A stretch of DNA of 64,000 nucleotides from Luteithermobacter gelatinilyticus (GCF_005849285.1 NZ_CP040517.1:3081892-3145891), one strand, 5' to 3'; positions 9,655 through 19,194 are shown, numbered from the stretch's first letter. Made by a program: numbers and translations. The notes: generated by a model not told the origin, from the letters alone.

Positions 9655-10665
9655 TTACCGGTCACCTCCGTCAAGGCCGTCCACAATTGCCGCCACCCCA
9701 AAACGTAGCGGGTCCACGCACGGCACCCCAAATTCCCGGGCATAACGGGCGCAGATGTCCCGGGCTTCCGCTTCCGACACGGCGGAACTGTTGAGCGCAA
9801 GGCCCCCCAGCCGCACCCGGGGATTGGTCCGGGCCGCCAGTTTCAGGTTCAGCTCTATCACCTCTCCCAGCGGCGGCACATCATAATCGGGCAGCCCCCG
9901 CATATGCGCACGCCCCAGTTCATGACACAATACGATTACATCCGCCTGCGCTCCGTGCAGCAGGCCCAGACTGACCCCGGCATAAGACGGATGAAACAGC
10001 GACCCCTGTCCTTCAATCAGGTCCCAGTGGTCCTCCTCTTGGGCCGGGGAAAGATGCTCCACGGCTCCGGAAATAAAATCGGCCACCACGGCATCCACGG
10101 ACAGGCCGCTGCCCGCAATCAGGATACCAGTCTGGCCGGTCGCCCGGAAGTCCACCTTCATACCGCGGGCCCGCATTTCCTTTTCCAACGCCAGCGTCGT
10201 GTACATCTTGCCGACGGAACAGTCCGTGCCCACTGTCAAAAGCCGCCGGCCGGAACGGCGGGCCCCGGTGCCCACGCCCAGCGGAATTTGCGGATGACGC
10301 ACGTCAAAAATATGGCGCCCCAGCGCAGCCGCCCGGTCACGAATTTCCGGAATATCCGCGAGCTTCTGGTGCAGGCCGCTGGCCACATCCAGGCCAGCCT
10401 CAAGCGCCTCAAGCACCACGGCGATCCAGCGCTCGGACAACACGCCCCCGGCATTGGCCAGGCCGAGAATAAAGGTCCTGGCCCCCCGGGCTGCCGCCTC
10501 TTTGACGTCAAGCTGCGGCAGCCCTAGGCTTATTTCGCATCCCTCCAACCGCACCTCGCCCACACATTTTTCGGGCCGCCATTGGGCAATCCCGCGCGAG
10601 GTTTTCACAGAAAGAGGATCTTTTGCATCACCCAGAAACAACAGATAAGGTGCAGCAATTTCCAT
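9655..10665 (-). CDS. dgcN: D-glutamate N-acetyltransferase DgcN (DUF1611 family)
   Basis: 336 residues. It matches the DUF1611 family: an N-terminal domain (M-E-I-A-A-P-Y-L-L-F-L-G-D to about residue 130) and a C-terminal domain with a P-loop-like G-T-D-C-S-V-G-K at 146-153, followed by D-F-R-A-T-G-Q-T-G and I-E-G-Q-G-S-L-F-H-P. DgcN is reported to acetylate D-Glu to N-acetyl-D-Glu, which DgcA then racemises. The family was long annotated as unknown or NAD-dependent, so the activity rests on homology to characterised marine DgcN and on the coupled dgcA. A 40-bp gap separates it from the upstream capA-family gene, so capA-dgcN-dgcA is probably one transcript. Confidence 0.85.
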   Translation of the reverse strand: MEIAAPYLLFLGDAKDPLSVKTSRGIAQWRPEKCVGEVRLEGCEISLGLPQLDVKEAAARGARTFILGLANAGGVLSERWIAVVLEALEAGLDVASGLHQKLADIPEIRDRAAALGRHIFDVRHPQIPLGVGTGARRSGRRLLTVGTDCSVGKMYTTLALEKEMRARGMKVDFRATGQTGILIAGSGLSVDAVVADFISGAVEHLSPAQEEDHWDLIEGQGSLFHPSYAGVSLGLLHGAQADVIVLCHELGRAHMRGLPDYDVPPLGEVIELNLKLAARTNPRVRLGGLALNSSAVSEAEARDICARYAREFGVPCVDPLRFGVAAIVDGLDGGDR

Positions 10666-10705
10666 AATATGATCAGTCCTTATAATTTTTTGTTGATGAT
10701 TTATG

Positions 10706-12940
10706 TTATTTGCCCGCCGCCAGCGGCAGAAGGCGACCCAATATCGTCAGTTTTGTTATGTTATTGTCCGGTTTTTCCGTCCGCAGATAATCAGCCCGCG
10801 TAATGGCAACAGGGGCCCGTTCAGAAGAGTCGGCTTCCGGGGTCATCTCTCCATCGACCCCGAACCATTCCACCAGCGCCAGATCATCCAGATACACCAT
10901 CCCCCCACGATCCAGCTCAACCACCGGCATGAACCCGCGTATGCGACTGTCCGGCAGCCTGAAATCCAGGGCAAAAGGCTGCCAGCCAGACCGGGCCAGG
11001 GTCACCTGGCCCACCACATCACCGGCGGGCTGCCGTAAGGCCCTGGCGCGGGAGCTGCCGTTCTCCCACAATTTAAGTTTGACGCTCAGACGCTGCCCGG
11101 GCTGTCCGTATACGTAACCGACAAGGCTGAGACGGGCCCCCTCGGCAAAATTCATCCGCCGCAGAAAGGACCTCGGTTCCAGCTGCGCCCCCTTACCGGA
11201 AAGCTGATACGCCCAGACGCCGCGATGGACTTGTTCCTGGGTGAACCGGCCCGCGCCGGTGTCCCGCCAGCTGCGATCCTCAAGACCCCACAGGCCCTGT
11301 TGCTCAAAATCCCCGAAATACATATGGTTGTGTCCCAGCAGAAAGGGCAGGCGTTGCCCAGCTTCCCCGTCAATCCGGACCGGAAAAATCAGCGGGACGG
11401 AAAAACCGGTGCGCTCCGGACTCTGCGCGGCGGCCATGGCGATAATGCCGGTGGACGGCACCCCAACCTCCAGCCGCGTCACGGGAATACTGTCCGGCTG
11501 CTGGGGCAGGATCACGCCATGCCCTCCGGAGCGCCCCATTATCAGCCCGTTTTCCCCAGACAGGCTGGCCAGCCGGCGCAATACGGTCCGACGCACCTGT
11601 CCCACCGCCGGCGTCGGGCGATAGTTTTTGAGATAAAGCGGCACCACCTCCGCCCGGTGAAAGTGCTCCCCATCCATCCACACATAAAGCAGCAGGGACG
11701 GAAAAGTTTCATACCGGTATTGATCAAACACAAAATTTCCCAGGGAATAGGCCAGAAGCTTGCCTTTATACAGATCGAAACCCTGACTGACATGGGGATG
11801 ATGGCCGATCACCAGGTCCGCCCCCTGATCCACAGCCAGGCGCATGCGCTCTAGGGTGGTTTCACTGGGCCGATAGCTATATTCCCGGGACCCGTGATAC
11901 TGGACCACCACCGCTTCACCGTTTTTCGCTACAGGACTTACTGCCCGGATAATATTTTCCGCCCGGCCATGCGCCGCGCCACCTTTGGCTTTCCCTTCAG
12001 CTGCCTGATGCGGCGTGAAATTGCCTTTCCAGCCCACAAACCCGAGATGATGGGTCATGACCCCGGCGATCATCTCCCGGTGCGCCCGAAGCGCTTCCGT
12101 CTCATGACGCCCGCCGCCGGAAAACCCCACAGAGGACTTTTTTAGCGCTGCCAGCGTCGAGGCCATGCCCTCGTCCAGATAATCATAAACATGATTGTTG
12201 CCCAGGCTCACATGATCGACACCAGCCCCTTCCAACGCCGCCAGAAAGGCGGTCGGGGAATAAAAGGTATAGGCTTTGCCGGCCTTCTTCCTGGGCGGAG
12301 TGTCCATCAATGCGGTCTCCAGATTGACCGAGGCAAAATCCGCCAGTTCCAGATACTCCCGCACAGACGCCAGAACAGCCCGCGCTGCTTCCACCTCATG
12401 GCCCGGCCGAAGTATCTGTTCCTCCCCGGCGAAAGGGGTACGATACCGACGCCCCATCATGGCGTCACCGCCAAAGACCATCAACATCCGACCAGCTTGG
12501 CGCCGGACCAGTACGACAGGGGGAAATTCCAGCCCCTCCTTGCCGGCAGCCAGTTCGGCCGGGGAAAAACTCTGCACCATATCATAATATCCCGGTGCCG
12601 AATATCTAAGCCGCATCACTGCCCGGGCAGTCTCGGAAAACTGGAACCGTCCGCCATGGCCGTCAACCACACGACCGTTTTCCAGCGTCACCTGAAAATT
12701 CCGAAGCGGCGCACCGTTTTCGTCCACCACCTGCCCAGCAAAGACTATTGCTGTCGTTTCAGCAGATGCCGGCAGAGACGCGGCCGCCAGAGACGAAACC
12801 CAAGAACCTGAGATCAGTCCCCCCCACAGCAACACGCCGGCAACAAACCGTCTCACCTGATATCCGCGCGCTCTATCCTTACACCGGAAAGACGGGGAAG
12901 CTGTTTGGGGACCGGTTCCGAAATCTGTGGTGTTCATCAT
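10706..12940 (-). CDS. Exported CapA-family (poly-gamma-glutamate type) metallophosphatase
   Basis: 744 residues from the start at 12940, which has AGGGAAAC before it; an in-frame ATG at 12985 lacks a convincing site. It begins with a basic stretch and one hydrophobic segment (about residues 29-45), so it is exported or membrane-anchored. A short beta-sandwich domain like the carboxypeptidase regulatory domain follows (F-A-G-Q-V-V-D-E-N-G-A-P-L). The CapA/PgsA-type calcineurin-like domain has V-F-G-G-D-A-M-M-G, N-L-E-T, G-N-N-H, and G-H-H-P-H with S-L-G-N-F-V-F-D. The last 200 residues look like a carbohydrate-binding-type beta domain. CapA is best known from poly-gamma-glutamate capsule synthesis. 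Without capB/capC here, a role in processing or turnover of a glutamyl polymer is more likely, by inference. Confidence 0.82.
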   Translation of the reverse strand: MMNTTDFGTGPQTASPSFRCKDRARGYQVRRFVAGVLLWGGLISGSWVSSLAAASLPASAETTAIVFAGQVVDENGAPLRNFQVTLENGRVVDGHGGRFQFSETARAVMRLRYSAPGYYDMVQSFSPAELAAGKEGLEFPPVVLVRRQAGRMLMVFGGDAMMGRRYRTPFAGEEQILRPGHEVEAARAVLASVREYLELADFASVNLETALMDTPPRKKAGKAYTFYSPTAFLAALEGAGVDHVSLGNNHVYDYLDEGMASTLAALKKSSVGFSGGGRHETEALRAHREMIAGVMTHHLGFVGWKGNFTPHQAAEGKAKGGAAHGRAENIIRAVSPVAKNGEAVVVQYHGSREYSYRPSETTLERMRLAVDQGADLVIGHHPHVSQGFDLYKGKLLAYSLGNFVFDQYRYETFPSLLLYVWMDGEHFHRAEVVPLYLKNYRPTPAVGQVRRTVLRRLASLSGENGLIMGRSGGHGVILPQQPDSIPVTRLEVGVPSTGIIAMAAAQSPERTGFSVPLIFPVRIDGEAGQRLPFLLGHNHMYFGDFEQQGLWGLEDRSWRDTGAGRFTQEQVHRGVWAYQLSGKGAQLEPRSFLRRMNFAEGARLSLVGYVYGQPGQRLSVKLKLWENGSSRARALRQPAGDVVGQVTLARSGWQPFALDFRLPDSRIRGFMPVVELDRGGMVYLDDLALVEWFGVDGEMTPEADSSERAPVAITRADYLRTEKPDNNITKLTILGRLLPLAAGK

Positions 12941-13069
12941 GTTTCCCTGAAACCTGTTGCCTGAGTCTGTCAATGAGTCTGTCAAAGCAGCACTTGTTGC
13001 GGCACAAAATTCATGCCCCCAGCTTAACGGCCGTGTCCCGTCCGGAAAAATTCATTCCTTTGGAGCGCT

Positions 13070-13087
13070 CATAACCGCAGGCTATAG
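13070..13087. promoter_or_regulatory. Second T-N11-A site, between lysR and the capA-family gene
   Basis: CATAACCGCAGGCTATAG overlaps the lysR stop codon and lies 130 bp upstream of the capA-family start. It shares ATAACC-N3-GG-TAT architecture with the perfect palindrome at 8612. It is a candidate binding site for the LysR regulator; the pairing is by eye. Confidence 0.4.
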
Positions 13088-13996
13088 CGCCTGGGCATCC
13101 GGAGCCACCAACAGGGTGGATTGATAGGTTGCGCGAAAATAGTCCAGAAACCGCTCACACACCTTGGACAGCGGCCGGTTTTCCGCATACAGCCCCTTGA
13201 CGGTATAGCGGATCGCCGGATCGAACCCCGTATGATGCACTGTGCCGGGACCCGCCGCCTGGGCCGTCAGGTGATCCACGATCGCCACACCCACGCCATA
13301 CCCCACCAGATTCTTGGCGATATAATAGGTCTGGGCGGTCACAATGGACTCGAAAGCCAGGCCCCGGGACATGATTTCGTGAAACAGAATGTCTGACAGT
13401 GGGCCGCTGTCCTTGATGCTGATCACTTCTTTGCCTTTCAGGTCTTCCAGTCGCAGGCGGGCGGGCGGATCAGGAAAATCCTTGTCGTTATAGACACAAA
13501 CAAACTCCCCTTCGCCAATATCATATTCGCGAATGCCGGCCACGGCGGGTGGGCTGAACGCCAGGCCGATGTCGTTTTCCTGTTCATAAAGGGAGCCGAT
13601 CAGGCCTTCAAAATGCTGGGTGCGGATGTCAAAGGTCACATGGGGATAACGTTTCCGGAAGCCGGCAATCGCCCGCGGCAGGATATCCAGCCCCACGGCT
13701 GGCATGGCCGCCAATCGGATATGGCCCGATTTGCCGTCGCGCAGATTGCGGGCCTTGTTCTGCAGGGAGAGGACCTTGTCATAAACGGTCTTGACCTCAC
13801 CAAATAACGCATGGGCCTCTTCCGTGGGGATCATCTTGCCCCGGATACGCTGAAACAACGGATAGCCCAGCTGATCCTCCGCATGGTGCAACACCTTGCT
13901 GATAGACGGCTGGGATACATTCAGCTTGCGGGCGGCCCCGCTGACCGTACCGCAGCTGTAAACGGCATAAAAAACCTCGATATGGCGCAAACGCAT
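13082..13996 (-). CDS. LysR-family transcriptional regulator
   Basis: 304 residues, standard LysR length. The winged helix-turn-helix is at the N terminus (M-R-L-R-H-I-E-V-F-Y-A-V, then V-S-G-A-A-R-K-L-N-V-S-Q-P-S-I-S-K), followed by a substrate-binding effector domain starting near residue 90. It lies inside the minus-strand catabolic block, between gabT and the capA-family gene. T-N11-A palindromes stand before capA and before the receptor, so it is the natural candidate local regulator, sensing perhaps a D-glutamate derivative. It resembles the GltC/NAC-like branch only loosely. Its neighbour lysR-gabT spacing is 78 bp. Confidence 0.9.
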   Translation of the reverse strand: MRLRHIEVFYAVYSCGTVSGAARKLNVSQPSISKVLHHAEDQLGYPLFQRIRGKMIPTEEAHALFGEVKTVYDKVLSLQNKARNLRDGKSGHIRLAAMPAVGLDILPRAIAGFRKRYPHVTFDIRTQHFEGLIGSLYEQENDIGLAFSPPAVAGIREYDIGEGEFVCVYNDKDFPDPPARLRLEDLKGKEVISIKDSGPLSDILFHEIMSRGLAFESIVTAQTYYIAKNLVGYGVGVAIVDHLTAQAAGPGTVHHTGFDPAIRYTVKGLYAENRPLSKVCERFLDYFRATYQSTLLVAPDAQAL

Positions 13997-14074
13997 GTTG
14001 TAACCCCGCTCCTGTTCACCGCAATTGATTTTGAACAGATCAGGGCCGCTTGCAACTTCTTTTTTTAACTCCTG

Positions 14075-15361
14075 TCACACCAACCGTTTCAGCACCTGGT
14101 GCAGAATATCCATGCCTTCATGAAGCAGCTTATCGGAAATGGTCAGCGGACACAGGAAACGGATCACATTGCCCCGTGTCCCGCAGGACAGCAGGATCAG
14201 ACCATCTTCCGCCGCCTCCCGCACCACAGCACGGGCCAGATCCGCATCCGGACGCTGCGCCTCCCGGTCCTTGACCAGTTCCACCGCAACCATCGCCCCC
14301 AGTCCCCGGACTTCTCCAATACAGGTCAGTTGGTTGTCTTCAGCCATTTCCTGCAGACGTCCCCTGAGAAGGGCGCCCACCTCGTTGGCGCGCGCCATCA
14401 GATTGTCTTCCTGGATCACCTCCAGCACCGCCAGCGCCGCCGCGCAGGCCAGCGGCGATCCCGCATAGGTCCCGCCCAAACCGCCGGGTTGGGCCGCATT
14501 CATGAGGGCCGCCTTGCCGGTCACTGCCGACAGTGGAAAACCGCCTGCCAGGCTTTTGGCCAAGGTCATCAGATCCGGCTCAATGCCGGCATATTCGGTC
14601 GCAAACATTTTACCGGTGCGGGCAAAACCCGTCTGGATTTCATCCACGATCAGCAAGATCCCGTGTTCATTGCAGATTTTCCGGAGCGCCTGCAAAAATG
14701 TCGGCGGAGCCACATTGAAACCGCCTTCCCCCTGAACCGGTTCGATAATGATCGCCGCCACCCGCGAAGGCTCCACATCCGCCTTGAACAGCTGATCCAG
14801 CGCCTTCAGGGCCGCATCCTCACTGATCCCCAAATAGGCATTGGGGAAGGGGGCATGATAAATTTCCGCCGGAAAAGGCCCGAACCCAGCCTTATACGGC
14901 GCCACCTTGCCGGTTAGCGCCATACCCAGCATGGTGCGGCCATGAAACCCGCCGCCAAAAGCAATGACGCCAGAGCGGCCAGTGGCCACCCGGGCAATTT
15001 TGATGGCATTTTCCACGGCTTCCGCACCAGTGGACAGGAACAGGGTCTGTTTCGGGCTGTCGCCGGGCACAAGGGTATTGAGTTTTTCGGCCAGTTCGAT
15101 ATAGCCGTCATAGGGCATGACCTGAAAACAGGTGTGGGAAAACCGGTCAATCTGGGCTTTTACCGCCTCAATGATTTTGGGATGATTATGCCCCGTATTC
15201 AACACCGCAATGCCGCTGGCAAAGTCAATATACCGTTTGCCTTCCACATCCCAGATTTCGCTGTTGCTGGCCCGGGCGGCAAATTTCGGCAACAGGGTGG
15301 CGACGCCACGGGGCACGGCCTGTTCGCGACGATTTTGCAGATCTGTGTTCTTCAAGGTCAT
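14075..15361 (-). CDS. gabT: 4-aminobutyrate--2-oxoglutarate aminotransferase (class III)
   Basis: 428 residues; GabT enzymes are usually about 426. The start at 15361 has AAAGGA before it; an upstream ATG at 15376 is less well placed. It is a class III PLP aminotransferase: G-F-H-G-R-T near residue 140, I-V-D-E-I-Q-T-G-F for the cofactor aspartate, and the Schiff-base lysine in L-A-K-S-L-A-G-G-F-P. It moves the amino group of GABA to 2-oxoglutarate, giving succinate semialdehyde and glutamate. gabD lies 49 bp upstream on the same strand, completing the route to succinate. A related omega-amino acid substrate is possible. Confidence 0.92.
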   Translation of the reverse strand: MTLKNTDLQNRREQAVPRGVATLLPKFAARASNSEIWDVEGKRYIDFASGIAVLNTGHNHPKIIEAVKAQIDRFSHTCFQVMPYDGYIELAEKLNTLVPGDSPKQTLFLSTGAEAVENAIKIARVATGRSGVIAFGGGFHGRTMLGMALTGKVAPYKAGFGPFPAEIYHAPFPNAYLGISEDAALKALDQLFKADVEPSRVAAIIIEPVQGEGGFNVAPPTFLQALRKICNEHGILLIVDEIQTGFARTGKMFATEYAGIEPDLMTLAKSLAGGFPLSAVTGKAALMNAAQPGGLGGTYAGSPLACAAALAVLEVIQEDNLMARANEVGALLRGRLQEMAEDNQLTCIGEVRGLGAMVAVELVKDREAQRPDADLARAVVREAAEDGLILLSCGTRGNVIRFLCPLTISDKLLHEGMDILHQVLKRLV

Positions 15362-15410
15362 GATATTTCCTTTCAACCAGTTCGTTCGGCGGCATCGCAG
15401 CGGGAGCCGT

Positions 15411-16865
15411 TCACAGACCGCCCAGACAGAGATATTTCAGTTCCAGATAGTCCTCGAGACCGTATTTGGAGCCTTCGCGGCCCAGGCCGGATTCCTTGAC
15501 GCCGCCAAACGGCGCGGCTTCATTGGACAGGATGCCTTCGTTAATGCCGACCATGCCATAGTCCAGTCCTTCGGATACCCGCCAGATACGGCCCATGTCC
15601 CGCGCATAAAAATAGGATGCCAGGCCATAAGGGGTATCATTGGCCAACGCGATGGCCTCCTCTTCGGTGTGGAACCGATACAGCGGGGCCACGGGACCAA
15701 AAATTTCTTCCGAAAAGATTTCCATCTCGGCAGTGACATTGGTCAGAATGGTCGGAGCATAAAACAGCCGCCCCGCCGCCGCACGCTCTCCGCCGGTGAT
15801 CACCTCGGCCCCCTTGCGGACCGCATCATCGACCAGCCGCTCTACCTTGGCCACCGCGGATTCGTTGATCAACGGCCCACTGGTGGCATCGGGCTGCGTA
15901 TAGGGGCCGGGATTCAGGCCCGCCACCGCCTCTTTCAGCCGGGCGGCAAAGGCATCATAGATGCCGTCCTGCACCAAAATCCGGTTGGCGCAGACACAGG
16001 TCTGTCCCGAATTGCGGTATTTGGACGCCATCGCCCCGGCGACAGCGGCATCCAGGTCGGCATCGTCAAACACGATAAAGGGCGCATTGCCGCCCAGCTC
16101 CATGGACACTTTCTTGACCGTGTCCGCCGCCTGCTGCATCAACAGCTTACCCACCCGGGTTGAGCCGGTGAAGCTGATTTTCCGCACCAGCGGATTTGAC
16201 GTCATCTCACCGCCGATGGCCGTCGCGTCGGTGCCGCAAACCACATTAAATACCCCGGCCGGCAGCCCCGCCCGGTCCGCAAGTTCCGCCAGCGCCAACG
16301 CCGACAGCGGGGTTTCCTCACTGGGTTTGACCACAATCGGACAGCCGGCAGCCAGCGCCGGGGCCGCCTTGCGGGTGATCATGGCACTGGGAAAATTCCA
16401 CGGGGTAATGGCCGCCACCACACCGACCGGCTGTTTCAGGGTCAGAATGCGTTTATCCGCCGCCGGCGCGGGGATCACATCCCCATAGATGCGTTTGGCT
16501 TCTTCCGCATACCATTCGATATAGGACGCCCCATAAAGAATTTCCCCCCGGGATTCGGCAAGGGGCTTGCCCTGTTCAGCGCTCATCAGCACCGCTAGAT
16601 CTTCCTGGTGTTCGATCATCAGCCCATACCACCGCCGCAGCAGTGCCGCCCGCTCCTTGGCGGTTTTGGCCCGCCAGGCCGGGAAGGCTGCAGCGGCGGC
16701 CTGAATGGCCGCCCGGGTTTCTTTCACTCCGCCGTCCGCCACATCGGCCACCCACGCCCCATCCGCCGGATTGGTGACGGCAAATGTTGTCCCCATGGCA
16801 GACTCCTGCCAGGCCCCATTAATATAGGATTTATCCCTAAGCAGCGCCGGATCCTTCAGCACCAT
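15411..16865 (-). CDS. gabD: NAD(P)-dependent succinate-semialdehyde dehydrogenase
   Basis: 484 residues, against about 482 for E. coli GabD. The start at 16865 is preferred because GGAG lies six bases upstream; an in-frame ATG at 16877 is the alternative. ALDH-superfamily motifs are all present: T-P-W-N-F-P and K-P-S-E-E-T-P (cofactor), [17 protein letters not shown] with the general-base Glu, and G-Q-T-C-V-C-A-N-R with the catalytic Cys. It oxidises succinate semialdehyde to succinate for the TCA cycle. Paired with gabT downstream, it makes a GABA or glutamate-derived carbon outlet for the block. Confidence 0.93.
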   Translation of the reverse strand: MVLKDPALLRDKSYINGAWQESAMGTTFAVTNPADGAWVADVADGGVKETRAAIQAAAAAFPAWRAKTAKERAALLRRWYGLMIEHQEDLAVLMSAEQGKPLAESRGEILYGASYIEWYAEEAKRIYGDVIPAPAADKRILTLKQPVGVVAAITPWNFPSAMITRKAAPALAAGCPIVVKPSEETPLSALALAELADRAGLPAGVFNVVCGTDATAIGGEMTSNPLVRKISFTGSTRVGKLLMQQAADTVKKVSMELGGNAPFIVFDDADLDAAVAGAMASKYRNSGQTCVCANRILVQDGIYDAFAARLKEAVAGLNPGPYTQPDATSGPLINESAVAKVERLVDDAVRKGAEVITGGERAAAGRLFYAPTILTNVTAEMEIFSEEIFGPVAPLYRFHTEEEAIALANDTPYGLASYFYARDMGRIWRVSEGLDYGMVGINEGILSNEAAPFGGVKESGLGREGSKYGLEDYLELKYLCLGGL

Positions 16866-17004
16866 GCGACTCTCCATATGTTCTCATACTGATCGTTCCG
16901 GATGATAAAAAACCTGATCCCCCAAAACCATATATCCAAGGTTATAGAGCGAAACATTTCGACAGGGTTTCAGCAGCGCCGGCCCCCACAAAGAAATGCG
17001 CCGG

Positions 17005-17856
17005 TCAGGAGGTTTCGGGCCGCGCCTGATAGGCCAACAAAGGATCCTCGTCCCCGTCTCCGGGCATGGTGGACATCGCCCCGATAAACAAGGAAAACAG
17101 TTCCGTCTGGGAACCGATATCCAGCTTGGCATAAATATTGTTGCGGTGAATTTTCACGGTTCCGGGAGAAATGCCCATGCGGGCCGCTGTGGATTTCACG
17201 GAATGCCCCATCAGCAAAAGCTGCATCACTTCCCGTTCCTTGACAGACAGGACGGAACTGGCAAAGCGGGACATGCCCCGCAAAAACCGGCGGTTGGCGT
17301 CCTGACCCGCGGCCGTCTCCATACCCGCCCCCGGCCCCGCCCAGTGGCGGCGACACAGTTCCGATAGAACCGGTTCCATATTTTCAAGAAGAGTCCGTTC
17401 CTGTTGCGAAAAAGCCGGCTTGCCCCGCGCCCGGCCCAACGCCAAGGCAATCAATCCCGCCGGTTCTGCGTTAATAAAAATATTCACCTCATCATCCAGA
17501 TCAGCATATTTGTAATAACTGCGGAAATAGTCGCTCTGGGTGAAATGATCGGGAGCCACGGCCGCAAGCGGATAAACACCGCTACAGGCCCCCTCCAGAA
17601 AAAGGCGATAAAACGGGTCCAGCAGATAAGCCCCTTCAAGGTAAAAGCGTACATCCCTGCGCCGGCCTGAATGCAGCCGGGCATAAAGTAGCTCGGGGCG
17701 GTCTTCCCCCCGATAGGAAAAAACCAGAAAACTGTCCAGCGCCAGCACCCCGGCCAGACATTCCGCCAGTAACGCCGGGAATTCCGCACGACCCGCCACA
17801 CGGTACAGACGGACAATATTTTCATTCCATTCGCGGGAACCGGGATCCAGGTTCAT
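17005..17856 (-). CDS. LuxR-family transcriptional regulator
   Basis: 283 residues. The C-terminal LuxR-type helix-turn-helix covers about 205-262: L-S-V-K-E-R-E-V-M-Q-L-L-L-M-G-H-S, then S-P-G-T-V-K-I-H-R-N-N-I-Y-A-K-L. The N-terminal 190 residues have no receiver-domain phosphorylation motif I can see and may sense a ligand. It stands first in the minus-strand run, upstream of gabD (139-bp gap), so control of gabDT is plausible. AAGGTTATAG at 16938-16947 in that gap resembles a half-site of the palindromes at 8612 and 13070. The inducer is unknown. Confidence 0.85.
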   Translation of the reverse strand: MNLDPGSREWNENIVRLYRVAGRAEFPALLAECLAGVLALDSFLVFSYRGEDRPELLYARLHSGRRRDVRFYLEGAYLLDPFYRLFLEGACSGVYPLAAVAPDHFTQSDYFRSYYKYADLDDEVNIFINAEPAGLIALALGRARGKPAFSQQERTLLENMEPVLSELCRRHWAGPGAGMETAAGQDANRRFLRGMSRFASSVLSVKEREVMQLLLMGHSVKSTAARMGISPGTVKIHRNNIYAKLDIGSQTELFSLFIGAMSTMPGDGDEDPLLAYQARPETS

Positions 17857-17917
17857 GCCAACCTCATGTCCTTGCCTCTAGACCTTATCCCGAAAGCGTA
17901 ATCACAGGACGGGACTA

Positions 17918-19024
17918 TTATGCTTCTTCTTCCATAATCTTTTTAACCGGGGACTGTCGAGCAAAAAGCTTTTCTATCCCGGCGGACAAGGAACGGGAAG
18001 CCGGCCTCTTCCGCCCATAAGAGGCCGCCACCATTTCAGCCAGGATGGAAACGGCAATTTCCCGGGGCCCCGTCGCACCGATATCCAGCCCCACCGGCCC
18101 GGAGAGGCGCGCCAGTTCCGGGGACGATACCCCGGCGGCAACCAGCCGGGCCAGACGTTTTTCCTGGGTCCGACGACTGCCCAACGCACCAATATAAAAA
18201 GCCGGCGTCTCAAGGGCCCGCAACAGCGCCGCATCATCGAGTTTTTCATCATGGGTAAGCGCGACCACGGCCGTGCGCGCATCCACTCGGTGGCGGTCAA
18301 GTCCCTCATCAGGCCAGTCCGCGCATAAGAGAGCGTCAGGAAACAGATCTTCCCGCAAATAGGCCGGCCGCGGGTCCAGAATGATCACCTCATAACCGGC
18401 CAGCGCCGCCATGCCGGCCAGATATTCGGCAATGTGCACCGCGCCAATGATAATCAACCGCCGCCGCGGCAGAATAGGGTGCAGAAAAATTCTTTGCGGC
18501 CCCTCCTCAACCAGCTGACAATGCCCGCTTTTCATGGCGGCCTCAACTTTTTCCAGCAGGGCCGGCATGGCTTTATAATTGTTACGATCTCGTAACGGGG
18601 TGTCCTGTAGCCGCTGCGCGCCTGTCGCAAGATCGGTCATCAGCAAACAGGGGGTGCGCTCCCTCAGATGATCTTCAAGGGTGCGAAACAGGGGGTAATC
18701 CACGGCCGGGATCAGCGGCTGCAGGAAAATTTCCACCGCCCCGCCGCAGGGCAGCCCCACCGTCCAGGCCATATCGCCATCCGGCCCGAACCGCAACCGC
18801 TTCGCACGCCCCTGTTCCAGGACATCCGTCACTTCGGCCATTACCGCCCCTTCCACACATCCGGCGGAAACGGAACCGATAAATTCCCCTGTCTCGCGAA
18901 TGAGCATGCGGCTGCCCGGCGGACGCGGCGAAGAACTGGAGACCTCTATAACGGTCGCCAGCGCCAGTCTTTGCGGGGCCTCAAGCCAGGCCCAGATCTT
19001 GTCATGCAAGTCAAACAGCATCAT
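17918..19024 (-). CDS. XdhC/CoxI-family molybdoenzyme maturation protein
   Basis: 368 residues. The start at 19024 has AAAGGA five bases upstream; an in-frame ATG at 19093 would add an unlikely N terminus. The XdhC N-terminal domain shows A-L-A-T-V-I-E-V, P-R-P-P-G-S-R-M, V-S-A-G-C-V-E-G-A-V and L-P-C-G-G-A-V-E-I-F, with the two conserved cysteines. The C-terminal Rossmann domain begins near 195 (R-L-I-I-I-G-A-V-H-I-A-E-Y) and contains G-A-L-G-S-R-R-T. XdhC proteins insert the sulfurated molybdenum cofactor into xanthine-dehydrogenase-family enzymes. No such enzyme lies in this window, so its client is elsewhere. It is divergent from ubiX. Confidence 0.88.
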   Translation of the reverse strand: MMLFDLHDKIWAWLEAPQRLALATVIEVSSSSPRPPGSRMLIRETGEFIGSVSAGCVEGAVMAEVTDVLEQGRAKRLRFGPDGDMAWTVGLPCGGAVEIFLQPLIPAVDYPLFRTLEDHLRERTPCLLMTDLATGAQRLQDTPLRDRNNYKAMPALLEKVEAAMKSGHCQLVEEGPQRIFLHPILPRRRLIIIGAVHIAEYLAGMAALAGYEVIILDPRPAYLREDLFPDALLCADWPDEGLDRHRVDARTAVVALTHDEKLDDAALLRALETPAFYIGALGSRRTQEKRLARLVAAGVSSPELARLSGPVGLDIGATGPREIAVSILAEMVAASYGRKRPASRSLSAGIEKLFARQSPVKKIMEEEA

Positions 19025-19194
19025 CCGCATCCTTTGTTTGAGCAGAGCATAACAACAAAAGACCCTTTCTTCAGCAAAAGACTTTTCCCTCACCGTCCGA
19101 CTCTCTATTCAGGCCCTATATTCAGTCTTGATGGCGAGACGACGCCTGTATATGGTGAGACTGAACATTGTGGGCGGAAACAGCGGACAGGCTT

